A stretch of 14,911 nt of DNA from an uncultured Acetatifactor sp. (GCA_910578995.1 CAJTSY010000097.1:1-14911), one strand, 5' to 3'. Positions 6,962 through 14,282 are shown, counted from the first letter of the stretch. Notes: generated from the sequence alone by a model not told the origin. Numbers and translations are program-made.

Positions 6962-7726
6962 CTAAATAATTTCCACCAGCTTCCTGCACAGCATAACCAG
7001 ATCGTACCGGATGCCCTGGCGGCTGTTCCAGCCTCTGCCAGACCATTCCTCTCCCGACAGATCATCCCCGCCATAAATCAATGCGCCATAGGCAAAGCCT
7101 CTGAACTGCGCAACGGCAATGCAGCCGGCCTGCTCCATCTCCACAATCTTCGCCCCTTCCTCTTTTCTCCTGGAGATCCGGTCGGCTGTCTCCCGAAAAA
7201 TCGCGTCCGTCGTCCAGGTTAAGCCGCGAAGATAGGAAATACCATTCTCGTCCAGGTATTCTCTGATTTTATCGGTAATCTCCGGATTCGTATAAATCAC
7301 TCTCGACGCCGGAATATATTGATAAGAAAAGCCCTCATCCCTGATAGCCCCATCCACCACCAGAAGCTGACCGACTTCGATATTCCGGTCAAGAACGCCC
7401 CCGCCGCCACAGAACATAACCTTCGTAATCCCCATTGCATGAAATTCATCCAGATTCCCCGCACAGGCAGGACAGCCGACCTGTCCCAACGTCAGCAGCA
7501 CGTCAGGATGCTCCGTAAAATGATAGATCATAAACGGATTTTCGCCGGACATCAATCTCTCCTCTGCAATCTGCCCGCTCGCGGCCAGGCTTTTCACAAC
7601 CTCCGGAAAAAACGTGATTACCATCTTGTCCGTTTCAAACCTCTTATCCACGAAATAAACCGGATTTAACTTTGCCGTCGGGTTATCGTCAAACTCCAGT
7701 ACCGGGAAGTCATTCCTGCCAAGCAT
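6962..7726 (-). CDS. Nucleoside phosphorylase (PNP/UDP family), 254 aa
   Basis: This belongs to the PNP_UDP_1 family, which cleaves nucleosides with phosphate (or hydrolyses MTA/SAH in the nucleosidase branch). Features seen are the glycine-rich strand VMFCGGGGVL (103-112), EGFSYQY (131-137), TTDAIFRET (172-180), the ribose-site segment VEMEQAGCIAVAQF (195-208, with the typical V-E-M-E) and the purine/pyrimidine-site region IYGGDDLSGEEW (217-228). The overall look is closest to uridine-phosphorylase-like proteins, but the base is not certain. The frame can start at TTG 7747. The ATG at 7726 is preceded by GGAGGAG and gives the family's normal length. A near-consensus promoter lies 70-98 bp upstream. 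The next gene downstream is the glycyl radical enzyme, 207 bp away; no shared pathway is evident unless nucleoside sugars feed diol formation. Confidence 0.85.
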   Translation of the reverse strand: MLGRNDFPVLEFDDNPTAKLNPVYFVDKRFETDKMVITFFPEVVKSLAASGQIAEERLMSGENPFMIYHFTEHPDVLLTLGQVGCPACAGNLDEFHAMGITKVMFCGGGGVLDRNIEVGQLLVVDGAIRDEGFSYQYIPASRVIYTNPEITDKIREYLDENGISYLRGLTWTTDAIFRETADRISRRKEEGAKIVEMEQAGCIAVAQFRGFAYGALIYGGDDLSGEEWSGRGWNSRQGIRYDLVMLCRKLVEII

Positions 7727-7795
7727 ACCCCGCTCCTCCTCTTCCAATCCCGAATATTCTTTTCATCCGTATCTGCAAAATAATCCCTATTGTTC

Positions 7796-7824
7796 AGTAT
7801 ATGCCTATCTCAACCGAATGTCAA
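7796..7824 (-). promoter_or_regulatory. Near-consensus sigma-70-type promoter of the nucleoside phosphorylase gene
   Basis: On the minus strand, TTGACA (7824-7819), exactly 17 nt, then TATACT (7801-7796). The -35 is perfect and the -10 is 5/6. The start point would fall near 7789, leaving a leader of about 60 nt before the ATG at 7726. Confidence 0.75.
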
Positions 7825-8007
7825 TAAATCTTACATTGTTTTGTTTCAGATTTTTGTGGATTTTCTTTGATTGTTGTTGATTTCAGATTGACTGTCATGT
7901 CAGGGTCTATCGAAAAAACAGATACAATTTCTTTGCTTTCTAAATCCCCTTAGGAATTGTCGTAGACACTTCCTTCCCCGCCCTCATCCGACAGCCGACA
8001 CAATGGT
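7825..8007 (-). other. Gene-free AT-rich segment with TTGTT/TTTCAGATT repeats
   Basis: I find no supportable gene here. The plus strand carries two TTTCAGATT copies (about 7846 and 7881) and runs of TTGTT-type repeats directly upstream of the nucleoside phosphorylase promoter. This composition resembles operators of DeoR-family regulators, but the match is only by style. A short dyad TGAC-N6-GTCA lies at 7889-7902. A reading frame on the minus strand crosses this segment from 8164 to 7940, but it overlaps the structured RNA candidate and has no usable ribosome binding site. Confidence 0.3.
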
Positions 8008-8040
8008 AGTAAAAATAAAACATAACACTGCCCATGTTTT
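8008..8040 (-). terminator. AT-rich terminator-like hairpin after the tRNA-like RNA
   Basis: On the minus strand, AAAACAT (8040-8034) pairs with ATGTTTT (8023-8017) around a 10-nt loop and is followed by ATTTTTACT. The U-rich 3' side gives it the shape of an intrinsic terminator, although the stem is AT-rich. It begins 3 nt after the closing stem of the tRNA-like element, as expected for the end of a discrete small RNA. Confidence 0.4.
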
Positions 8041-8043
8041 CAT

Positions 8044-8146
8044 ACAGGACATGCATTGTCACACGGGGACTCGAACCCCGAAGCTGCCCGCGCCTCTGCC
8101 CGGAGTTACGGCACATTCTCTGCCGATGGAGATGCATCCGCCCTGT
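8044..8146 (-). ncRNA. Candidate tRNA-like structured RNA
   Basis: Read on the minus strand, the segment is enclosed by ACAGG-gcgg-ATGCAT (8146-8132) pairing with ATGCAT-gt-CCTGT (8056-8044). Inside are three hairpins with 7-nt loops. The first is CGGCA/TGCCG (8125-8109). The second is GAGGC/GCTTC with one G-U pair (8096-8080). The third is a perfect T-arm, CGGGG-TTCGAGT-CCCCG (8080-8064), whose loop matches the universal TTCRANY pattern. The second and third hairpins share base 8080, so one of them would be 4 bp. It is not a canonical tRNA, because neither of the other loops is a credible anticodon loop and the 7 nt after the T-arm have no acceptor partner. It could be a Y-RNA-like (YrlA-type) RNA, which also carries a tRNA mimic on a long stem, a tRNA-derived remnant, or an unrelated structured leader. 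No Ro60/TROVE gene is in the window. Confidence 0.4.
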
Positions 8147-8165
8147 CGGATTACCTTCTTTCAAT

Positions 8166-8252
8166 TTAAAGCAGTTCCGTCGTCCAGTTCAGCTCCTGAA
8201 TCAGCTCGTCGCACTGGCGGAGCTCTTTTGACAGCGCATTGCCGTTGACCAA
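8166..8252 (-). CDS. Possible 28-codon ORF upstream of the tRNA-like RNA
   Basis: A short frame starting at TTG (8252) is preceded by AAGGAAGGA and encodes VNGNALSKELRQCDELIQ plus a short tail ending ELL, a helical, amphipathic stretch that looks protein-like. There is no ATG start, the TTG is only about 3 nt from the purine run, and I recognise no family. It may be a leader peptide, a gene remnant or chance. It ends 20 nt before the closing stem of the structured RNA, so the two could share a transcript. Confidence 0.25.
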   Translation of the reverse strand: MVNGNALSKELRQCDELIQELNWTTELL

Positions 8253-8311
8253 AATTCCTTCCTTTTTATGTATACTAAATCAGACCATACACAAAGACAA
8301 AAATCAACTGA

Positions 8312-8335
8312 AAAGCGGCGGTGGCGCCCCGCTTT
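8312..8335 (-). terminator. Rho-independent terminator of the ABC exporter operon
   Basis: On the minus strand, AAAGCGG (8335-8329) pairs with CCGCTTT (8318-8312) around a 10-nt GC-rich loop, followed by a further T and then CAGTTGATTTTTG. It lies 41 bp after the stop codon of the second ABC gene, a normal place for an operon terminator. The immediate T-tract is short. Confidence 0.55.
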
Positions 8336-8375
8336 GCGGTATATTTGTGTAAACATAATCGTTGCCGGATCAGGT

Positions 8376-10214
8376 TCAGGCATAATACTTCGCCTGGGCG
8401 TTCCACATTTCCGCATAGCATCCCCCTGCGGCCAGAAGCGCCTCATGACTGCCCTGTTCCACGATTTCCCCCTCTTCGAAAACAATGATTTCGTCGCAGA
8501 ACCGGCAGCTGCTCATCCGGTGGGAGATGTAGATACTTGTCCTCCCCTCCACCATCTGCCCGAAGCGCTCATAGACTTCCGCCTCCGCTTTTGGATCCAG
8601 GGCCGCGGTGGGCTCGTCCAGGATGACTACGGGTATGTCTTTGTACAATGCCCTGGCCAACGCCAACTTCTGGGCTTCCCCGCCGCTGACCTCCACGCCG
8701 TCCTCCACATTCTTGTACAGCCAGGTGTCCAGGCCGTTTTCCATGTTCCTCACCATATCGGCTGCGTCCGCCTGCTCCAGGGCCTCCCAGATCCGCACAT
8801 CCTGTCTCTCATAGCCCGCGGCCACATTCTCCCACACCGGAAACGCGAAGAGCTTGAAGTCCTGGAACACCACGCCGAAGATGCGCCGGTACTCCTCCTC
8901 GTCGTATTTGCGGATGTCCGTGCCGTTCAGGGTAATGCGGCCCTGCGTGGGCTCATAGAGGCGGCACAGGAGCTTGATGAAGGTGGTCTTGCCCGCGCCG
9001 TTTCGGCCCACTACCGCCAATTTTCCCTTGATGCGCAGCTTGAAATTCACGTCCCTTAGCACCAATGTGTCGCTGCCGGGATAATGGAAGCTCACGTTCT
9101 CGAATGCAAACTCATACTCCCCGTCGTCCCGCTTCTCTACAGGGATACTGCCCGGTGCACGGGGATTCTCCATGTCCAGAAAAGCCAGGAAATCCGTCAT
9201 AGTGGTACAGATCTTGCGAAGCTCCCCATGTCCCGCAATCAGGATGAAACAGGCAGACCCGAACTGGTTCAGGGCGCCCACATACCGGGTGAACGCGCCT
9301 ACGGTCACGGCTCCCGTCACCACTTTCAGCGCCGCCAACAGATAAGCGCCCAGGGCAAAGACACTGCTCACCAGATTGTTGGCGTTATTGGCCGCAGTCT
9401 CCACATCATGTCTTTCTGCAAAATAGGCCCTGGATTTCTCCTGACACCGGGCAGAGTTTTCCAGGATCATCTCCTCCATGCCGTAGACGCGAATGATTTT
9501 TCCCACCCTTTCATTGCCGAACACATTGTTCAGCATATAACCAATCCTCTCCTCCACTCCTGTATGTCTCTCGAAAATTTCCAGCTGCTTTGCGGCAAAT
9601 CTGGTGAAAACCCGGAAAGAACAGGCGCACATGCCCAAAAGCAGCGCTGTGAAGAGCGCAAGGGATGGAACGGGAGCCGCAAGACTCCCCACCAAACCGG
9701 AGCCTCCCGACGGCCTGGTCAGGCACAGGTGAACCACCAGGGAAACTGACAGCGCTATGTTCAGAATCGCCCGCAGGATATTGAAGTAATAATTCAGCAG
9801 ACTGCCAAGACCCCCGTACATGTCCGAGGTCCGCTCTGAGAACAGAATCTTCTCAGCCGCCTCCGGCTTCTCCATGCTCTCGTAGTCCATGGCAAACACC
9901 TTTTCCCGCAGCCACACATAGAAAACCAGCCACATTCTCGTCCCAAGGCTCCGGAACCGCCTCTGGAGAAGGCGTATGGACAGGCCAAGCAGGAGATTTG
10001 CCCCTAAAAGATACCCGGCCTGCCGCACCGCTGTGCTGTAATCGCCCGCCAGCAGCGCATCGATCAGCCCTGCCGTCAGGAACAGCCCTATGTAGATCTG
10101 CGCCAGGGAAAGACACAGCTCCAACAGGTGCAGGGGGATGATGGAGGAATCCTCCCTGTGGATCATTTTCAACAGACGAAAACCCATTTTATGGATAGAT
10201 TTCAATTCATGCAT
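8376..10214 (-). CDS. ABC exporter half-transporter (membrane plus ATPase domains), 612 aa
   Basis: This is a fused ABC-type exporter subunit with an N-terminal membrane domain (about residues 25-335, several hydrophobic spans) and a C-terminal nucleotide-binding domain. Motifs are Walker A GRNGAGKTT (403-411), Q-loop Gln451 in FQDF, signature VSGGE (509-513), Walker B VVILDE (529-534) and H-loop His565. All catalytic positions are intact. There is no N-terminal C39 peptidase domain, so if it exports a peptide, leader cleavage happens elsewhere. Its ATG overlaps the end of the preceding ABC gene by 8 bp (ATGCATGA), so the two probably form a heterodimer. The partner genes upstream are an Agr-like kinase/LytTR regulator pair, which suggests export of, or immunity to, a peptide or antimicrobial. 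Substrate identity is inference only. A terminator follows. Confidence 0.9.
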   Translation of the reverse strand: MHELKSIHKMGFRLLKMIHREDSSIIPLHLLELCLSLAQIYIGLFLTAGLIDALLAGDYSTAVRQAGYLLGANLLLGLSIRLLQRRFRSLGTRMWLVFYVWLREKVFAMDYESMEKPEAAEKILFSERTSDMYGGLGSLLNYYFNILRAILNIALSVSLVVHLCLTRPSGGSGLVGSLAAPVPSLALFTALLLGMCACSFRVFTRFAAKQLEIFERHTGVEERIGYMLNNVFGNERVGKIIRVYGMEEMILENSARCQEKSRAYFAERHDVETAANNANNLVSSVFALGAYLLAALKVVTGAVTVGAFTRYVGALNQFGSACFILIAGHGELRKICTTMTDFLAFLDMENPRAPGSIPVEKRDDGEYEFAFENVSFHYPGSDTLVLRDVNFKLRIKGKLAVVGRNGAGKTTFIKLLCRLYEPTQGRITLNGTDIRKYDEEEYRRIFGVVFQDFKLFAFPVWENVAAGYERQDVRIWEALEQADAADMVRNMENGLDTWLYKNVEDGVEVSGGEAQKLALARALYKDIPVVILDEPTAALDPKAEAEVYERFGQMVEGRTSIYISHRMSSCRFCDEIIVFEEGEIVEQGSHEALLAAGGCYAEMWNAQAKYYA

Positions 10215-12069
10215 ATTGCTCTCCTTTTATATTCCATGCCGATTTTTCCCTATAATACTTCGCCTGCAGGGCAAAAAGTTCCGCGTAAGCCCCGCCCCTT
10301 CGCATCAGTTCCTCATGAGTTCCCTCTTCCGTGATGCGTCCTTTCTCCAGGAAGAGAATCCTGTCGCAGAACCGTGTGGAACTTAACCTGTGGGAAATGA
10401 AGACAGCGGTTCCTCCCTGTATCAGCTCATCGTATTTTTCGTACATTTCGCTCTCCGCGATGGGGTCAAGGGCAGCGGTGGGCTCATCCAGGATAACCAC
10501 AGGCGCGCCCTTGTAGAGCGCCCTGGCCAGCATGAGTTTCTGCATCTCGCCTCCGGACAGGATCACGCCATCCTCGTCCAGTTCCTTGTTCATGGCAGTC
10601 TGCGCCTGTTTCGGCAGCGCGCACACCCGCTCCCAGAGTCCTGCCTTTTCCAGGCTCTCCCACAGCCTCACAGGATCCTCCCGCCCGGAATCCACGCAGG
10701 ACACATTGTCCGACAGGGGGAACGAAAACGCGAACACGTCCTGGAACACCACGGCAAATTCCCGAAAGACCGCCCTCTGATCCAATGACTGGATATTCTT
10801 TCCGTCCAAATAGACAGCGCCGGATGTGGGGCGGTACAGGCCGCAGAGGAGCTTGATCAGGGTGGTCTTGCCCGCTCCGTTCAAGCCCACCAGTGCCAGC
10901 CGCTCCCCCGGCCGGATCGTCAGGTTCAAATCCCGGATTGTATCCTCCCCGTCAGGGCCGTTGCTCCCATCGTATCGGAAGCACACATGCTCAAAGCGAA
11001 TCTCATGGGCGCACCCGGGCCGCTCCGGCGCCTGTTTTCCCTCCTCCACCACACCGAAGTCCATGAAATCCCGATAAGCATCCATGGCTTTCTCATTCTC
11101 CAGAATCTGCTGCCATGCCTGGAAAATACCGTTCATCCACCCACTGAATCCCGCCACAATTCCCACATAGAAAAGGAATGACGGAAGTGTCATATTCCCT
11201 GCCGCCATCTCCCGGATCAGCCATCCGTAGACCGCCACGCTCCTGGCAAAGGTGAGCAGGTTCTCCGCCATGCCCGCAGCCATATATCCGGTCTGCTGTC
11301 TGTCAATCAGGGCGCATGTCCCGTCGATCAGCTGGCGGAACAGCCACAGGAACCATTTGTCCATCCGGTACATCCTGATGTCCTTCCCATTGCCCGGAGC
11401 CACAGTCTCCCGCCGCAGGTACTGGAAAGTGTCCCACTTCTTCTCGATTTCATCCTCTTTGCTATAGGCCTGCTTTCCGGCCTTTGCATGGAGCCAGGAG
11501 ACCAACAGTGTCTGCAGGATCAATATAACCAGGAGCAGCAGGCTGACCTGCCCCACAATCGCTCCGCATAGAATCAATCCCGTCACCTGCAGCAGCATGT
11601 CGCACCAGGCTTTTGCATAAGCCTCTATCCCCAGACTGTTCCCCCAACACAGATTCCTTCTGGCATCCTGCCATTTCTTCTGTCCCCGGGCGCTCTCCAG
11701 GCTCTGTCCATCCATCCATACAGTCTTCCTGAAATAATCCATCATCATATCGATCCGAAGCATGAACAGTGTCTTACTCTGCTTGTTTTTCAGATATCCC
11801 TGCAGGAAACGGACTGTCTGTAACAGTGCCACATATCCCGACACCAGCAGCAGGATTTCCCCAGGCTGCCGCCCGCTCACCAGGATGGCCGCCACCGCCC
11901 CTGCCAGCGCCGTCTCCAGAAAGGGCAGCAGCACAGAAAACCCCACATCGCCTCCGCAGACGGCCAGGGCCGCCGTCCCTTCCTTCTGCTTTAAATGCCG
12001 GAAAGCATACAGGCAGTTGTCCCACATGGGGTACATTTTTGACTTATCCGCTTTTTTCTTCATCTTCAT
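10207..12069 (-). CDS. ABC exporter half-transporter, first gene of the pair, 620 aa
   Basis: This is the second fused membrane/ATPase half-transporter. The membrane domain occupies about residues 30-320 and the nucleotide-binding domain the rest. Motifs are Walker A GLNGAGKTT (395-403), Q-loop Gln443, signature LSGGE (504-508), Walker B VVILDE (524-529) and H-loop His560. Like its partner it has complete consensus ATP sites, so neither half is the degenerate member seen in some heterodimers. A basic MKMKKKADKSK stretch precedes the first span. Two starts are possible: ATG 12069, with GGAGG 11 nt away, or the ATG two codons later (12063), with AAGGG 6 nt away. Its upstream region contains three 19-bp repeats and a terminator-like hairpin that separate it from the kinase gene, so expression is likely controlled apart from basal read-through. 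Confidence 0.9.
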   Translation of the reverse strand: MKMKKKADKSKMYPMWDNCLYAFRHLKQKEGTAALAVCGGDVGFSVLLPFLETALAGAVAAILVSGRQPGEILLLVSGYVALLQTVRFLQGYLKNKQSKTLFMLRIDMMMDYFRKTVWMDGQSLESARGQKKWQDARRNLCWGNSLGIEAYAKAWCDMLLQVTGLILCGAIVGQVSLLLLVILILQTLLVSWLHAKAGKQAYSKEDEIEKKWDTFQYLRRETVAPGNGKDIRMYRMDKWFLWLFRQLIDGTCALIDRQQTGYMAAGMAENLLTFARSVAVYGWLIREMAAGNMTLPSFLFYVGIVAGFSGWMNGIFQAWQQILENEKAMDAYRDFMDFGVVEEGKQAPERPGCAHEIRFEHVCFRYDGSNGPDGEDTIRDLNLTIRPGERLALVGLNGAGKTTLIKLLCGLYRPTSGAVYLDGKNIQSLDQRAVFREFAVVFQDVFAFSFPLSDNVSCVDSGREDPVRLWESLEKAGLWERVCALPKQAQTAMNKELDEDGVILSGGEMQKLMLARALYKGAPVVILDEPTAALDPIAESEMYEKYDELIQGGTAVFISHRLSSTRFCDRILFLEKGRITEEGTHEELMRRGGAYAELFALQAKYYREKSAWNIKGEQYA

Positions 12070-12118
12070 CCCTTTTGATTCCTCCTTGCTTCCCTCCGTG
12101 CTCCGGATCGGACTGCTT

Positions 12119-12124
12119 TATGTA
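12119..12124 (-). promoter_or_regulatory. Possible -10 box of the ABC operon, adjoining the dyad repeats
   Basis: TACATA on the minus strand lies 6 bp downstream of the last dyad repeat. The -35 position at 17-bp spacing falls inside that repeat and does not resemble TTGACA. This is the arrangement expected of an activator-dependent promoter, but the -10 alone is weak evidence. Confidence 0.25.
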
Positions 12125-12130
12125 TCCATT

Positions 12131-12186
12131 TGGAACGGTCTTCTTCCATTGGAATGATCTTCTTCCATTGGAACGGTCTTCTTCCA
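12131..12186 (-). repeat. Three tandem 19-bp dyad repeats upstream of the ABC operon
   Basis: Each unit contains TGGAA-N8-TTCCA, at 12131-12148, 12150-12167 and 12169-12186, with exact 19-bp periodicity. The outer two share the same N8 core (CGGTCTTC on the plus strand) while the middle copy reads TGATCTTC. The array lies 62-117 bp before the ABC start, between the kinase terminator and the ABC gene. Regular spacing and internal symmetry suggest an operator array for a regulator, with the adjacent LytTR protein the obvious candidate, or a set of RNA hairpins. Confidence 0.7.
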
Positions 12187-12222
12187 TTTTAAAACAGGAA
12201 TCCCCTTTTGTGGAGATTCCTG
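12187..12222 (-). terminator. Terminator-like hairpin between kinase and ABC genes
   Basis: On the minus strand, CAGGAATC (12222-12215) and GATTCCTG (12202-12195) form an 8-bp perfect stem, extended by CC/GG after one mismatch, with a loop of about 6 nt. TTTTAAAA follows. It begins 20 bp after the kinase stop. The 3' arm TCCTGTTTT can also pair with AAAACAGGA at 12240-12232, giving an alternative fold. Confidence 0.6.
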
Positions 12223-12242
12223 CACGAATAGTCCTGTTTTTT

Positions 12243-13455
12243 TCACGAAAAGATTTTACCTGTAAGCGGCATCGTCGCCTCCGCCGCGAAGATGCCAGGC
12301 TCATTGGCCAGTTTCAGATATCCCTGATATTTGTCCAACGCCGTCCTGACCCGCTTCATCCCTAGCCCATGGTTTCCCCGCTTCCTGCTGATGTAATTGC
12401 GTTCGTCAAAACCCGGCTCCTCCTTTGCGGAATTCTGTATGGACAAATAGAACTGGGGTTTATTCACCGCCATATAAATGCGCAGAAAACGATCCGCCTC
12501 CTCCACCTGCCTGCAGGCCTCCACGGCATTGTCCAGGAGGTTCCCCAGGATTACACACAGATCCACATCCTCCACGGGCAGCCGCTCCGGAAGCCTGGCC
12601 TTACAGTTCACCGCAATCCCGTTCCGCCTGGCCAGTGTCGGCTTGCTGTTCAATATGGCGTCCGCCATGAGGTTCCCCGACTTCACCAGGGTATCCACCC
12701 TGTCCAGTTCCTGCTCAAGCTCTTCCAGATATCTCTCCATTCCCTCCATGTCGCCCAGGACAAGCTTTGCCTTCATCACCTGCATGTGGTTGTGGTAGTC
12801 ATGCCGCCAACCCCGCATGTCCATATAGATATCCCTGATCTCACCGTAGCTGTGTTCCATAAGCTCGCTGCGGAACTGCTCGGTTTTATGCTCAAAACCT
12901 TTCTTATAGAAATACAGGGTCCCTTCCACCAGGAAAAACAGCAATGTTTCCAACAACGCGCCGCCCCACAAAAGGATGCCCCTGACTCCGGCCTCCGCCT
13001 CCAACAGCCGCGTATTTCCGGCAATCCATAAGAATGCGGATACAATCGCAAAGGACACTGCCGTCATAATCCCGGTTCCCACGCGAAGGCTCTCCTGCCT
13101 TTTCAGCAAAAACAGCAGGAAAAGATACAGAACCAGGCCGTGGAGCAGAAAAACCGTCTCCTCCGGCAGTCAGGCACATCCCCGGCAGCAGAATCCGCCC
13201 CCACTGCCTCCGGAAAGGTTCCGCATCAAAGAACAGGCCATAAAGCAGGATGACGCCCACCGCAGGCAGCCATGCCGTCCAGAGCGGAAACCATATCCCC
13301 AGGGCCAGGCTCCCTGCCGTCAGGCCAAATCCAAGCGCCCGCCTGCCTGCTCCCTTCTCCATTGTTCCTGTCTGCTCCAGGCAAAACCAGTATAGAATCA
13401 GCCACAGAATCTGGAAAACGCCCCGGGAGATACCCCAGAAATATCCCATTTCCAT
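12243..13455 (-). pseudogene. AgrC-like sensor histidine kinase interrupted by a frameshift
   Basis: This would be the membrane sensor of the two-component system. The 5' part (ATG 13455, 3 bp after the response regulator stop) encodes about 94 residues with hydrophobic spans, such as FQILWLILYWFCL and AVGVILLYGLFF. The 3' part, in a frame shifted by one base, continues with spans VFLLHGLVLYLFLLFLLK and MTAVSFAIVSAFLWIAG. It then has the phosphoacceptor box WRHDYHNHMQ (histidine codon at 12803-12801), the N-box NLLDNAVEAC and a GHKL G-box HGLGMKR. The 3' frame has only a TTG start and its upstream TGA is at 13172-13170, so the shift lies between about 13172 and 13149. Restoring one base gives roughly 400 residues, normal for HPK10/AgrC kinases. 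It could be a true mutation, an assembly error, or a recoding event. Everything after the shift is well conserved, so decay is recent or absent. Confidence 0.8.
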
Positions 13456-13458
13456 CTT

Positions 13459-14211
13459 CTAACCAAACTCCTTTCCATGAGAATGCGTTAGCTTCCCCCC
13501 ATAATATTCCAGATAAGCCCGGTTCAGGGCCTCCCACCGGTTCTTTGCCACGGGAAGCGCCTCCCCGTTATCCATCACCACCTCTTTTCTGGCAATCCTG
13601 CTCACGTAAGCCAGATTGACCAGATAAGAACGGTGAATCCGAAAAAAGGGCAGCCCTGCCCCTTCCAGGCGCTCCTCCATCTGGCGGATTCCCGTTCTGC
13701 AGCGCAAAGGCTCCGCCCAGAGAATAGAATGCACCTGGGTGTCATGGGCGGCGCTCTCCAGATAGCATACATCTTTCAGCCTCGCCCTCGCCATTCCCCC
13801 AGGCGTCTCCAGTAAAAGCGCAGGTTCTTCCCTGCCCCGCCTCTCCCAGGCTCTGTCCAGACAGGCGAAAAGCCGCTCCTTTTTCACCGGTTTGAGAATG
13901 TAGGAAACAGCCTCCACCTCATAGCCCTCCAGGGCATAATCCGACAGTCCTGTCACAAATATAATCTGCACGATTTCCCCCTGTCTCCGGAGCCTGCGTG
14001 CCAGGGATAGCCCGTCCATGCCGGGCATATCTATATCCAGAAGGAGAATATCCATCTCCTGCTTTTCTTCCCGATGGAACAGATACTCATCCGCATTCCT
14101 GCACAGGGTGATATCCGTCTCATGCCGCCTCTCCCCGGCCCATTCCGCCACGTAGGATTTCAGCAGGGAAAGCTGTGTATTTTCATCGTCGCAAATGGTA
14201 AGGTACAGCAT
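13459..14211 (-). CDS. LytTR-family response regulator, 250 aa
   Basis: This is an AgrA/LytR-type DNA-binding regulator. The receiver domain (1-120) has the acidic pair Asp8-Asp9, phosphoacceptor Asp59 in LLLDIDMPG, Thr87 and Lys107 in ILKPV. The C-terminal LytTR domain (about 135-240) includes LKDVCYLES, FFRIHRSYLVNL and the end segment LPVAKNRWEALN. The ATG at 14211 is preceded by CGGAG with about 8-nt spacing. It is followed 3 bp later by the kinase gene, the usual regulator-kinase pairing. Likely targets are its own promoter region and the dyad array before the ABC genes. That is inference, because LytTR proteins typically bind paired sites about two helical turns apart. If the kinase really is broken, this regulator may be unphosphorylated or be served by another kinase. 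Confidence 0.92.
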   Translation of the reverse strand: MLYLTICDDENTQLSLLKSYVAEWAGERRHETDITLCRNADEYLFHREEKQEMDILLLDIDMPGMDGLSLARRLRRQGEIVQIIFVTGLSDYALEGYEVEAVSYILKPVKKERLFACLDRAWERRGREEPALLLETPGGMARARLKDVCYLESAAHDTQVHSILWAEPLRCRTGIRQMEERLEGAGLPFFRIHRSYLVNLAYVSRIARKEVVMDNGEALPVAKNRWEALNRAYLEYYGGKLTHSHGKEFG

Positions 14212-14282
14212 TTTATTGTCTCCGCTTGTTATTCGTTTCGTTTGGCAAATATATGTGGTGGGCGGAAGCTTTATGAGTGATC

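Noticed and set aside
8057..8146. A canonical tRNA gene on the minus strand, suggested by the perfect T-arm
   Set aside because: The hairpin that could be an anticodon arm has loop GAGAATG without T33. The 7 nt after the T-arm (TGTGACA) find no complementary acceptor strand upstream, and the spacing before the T-arm is too long even for a type II tRNA. Kept only as a tRNA-like candidate.
7940..8164. A 74-codon minus-strand frame ending in a Cys-containing peptide
   Set aside because: It begins at TTG without a proper ribosome binding site, overlaps the structured RNA and its terminator, and shows no family resemblance.
12044..12187. A 47-codon ORF running through the 19-bp repeats, considered as a precursor peptide
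   Set aside because: It has no properly spaced ribosome binding site. The 19-bp repeats fall in different frames, so they do not encode repeated peptides, and it overlaps the ABC gene start.
12904..13149. The tail of the 13455-start frame beyond the frameshift, considered as a separate membrane protein
   Set aside because: After about residue 100 the sequence becomes glycine/arginine-rich and uncharacteristic, while the other frame continues the kinase motifs. It is only read-through past the shift.
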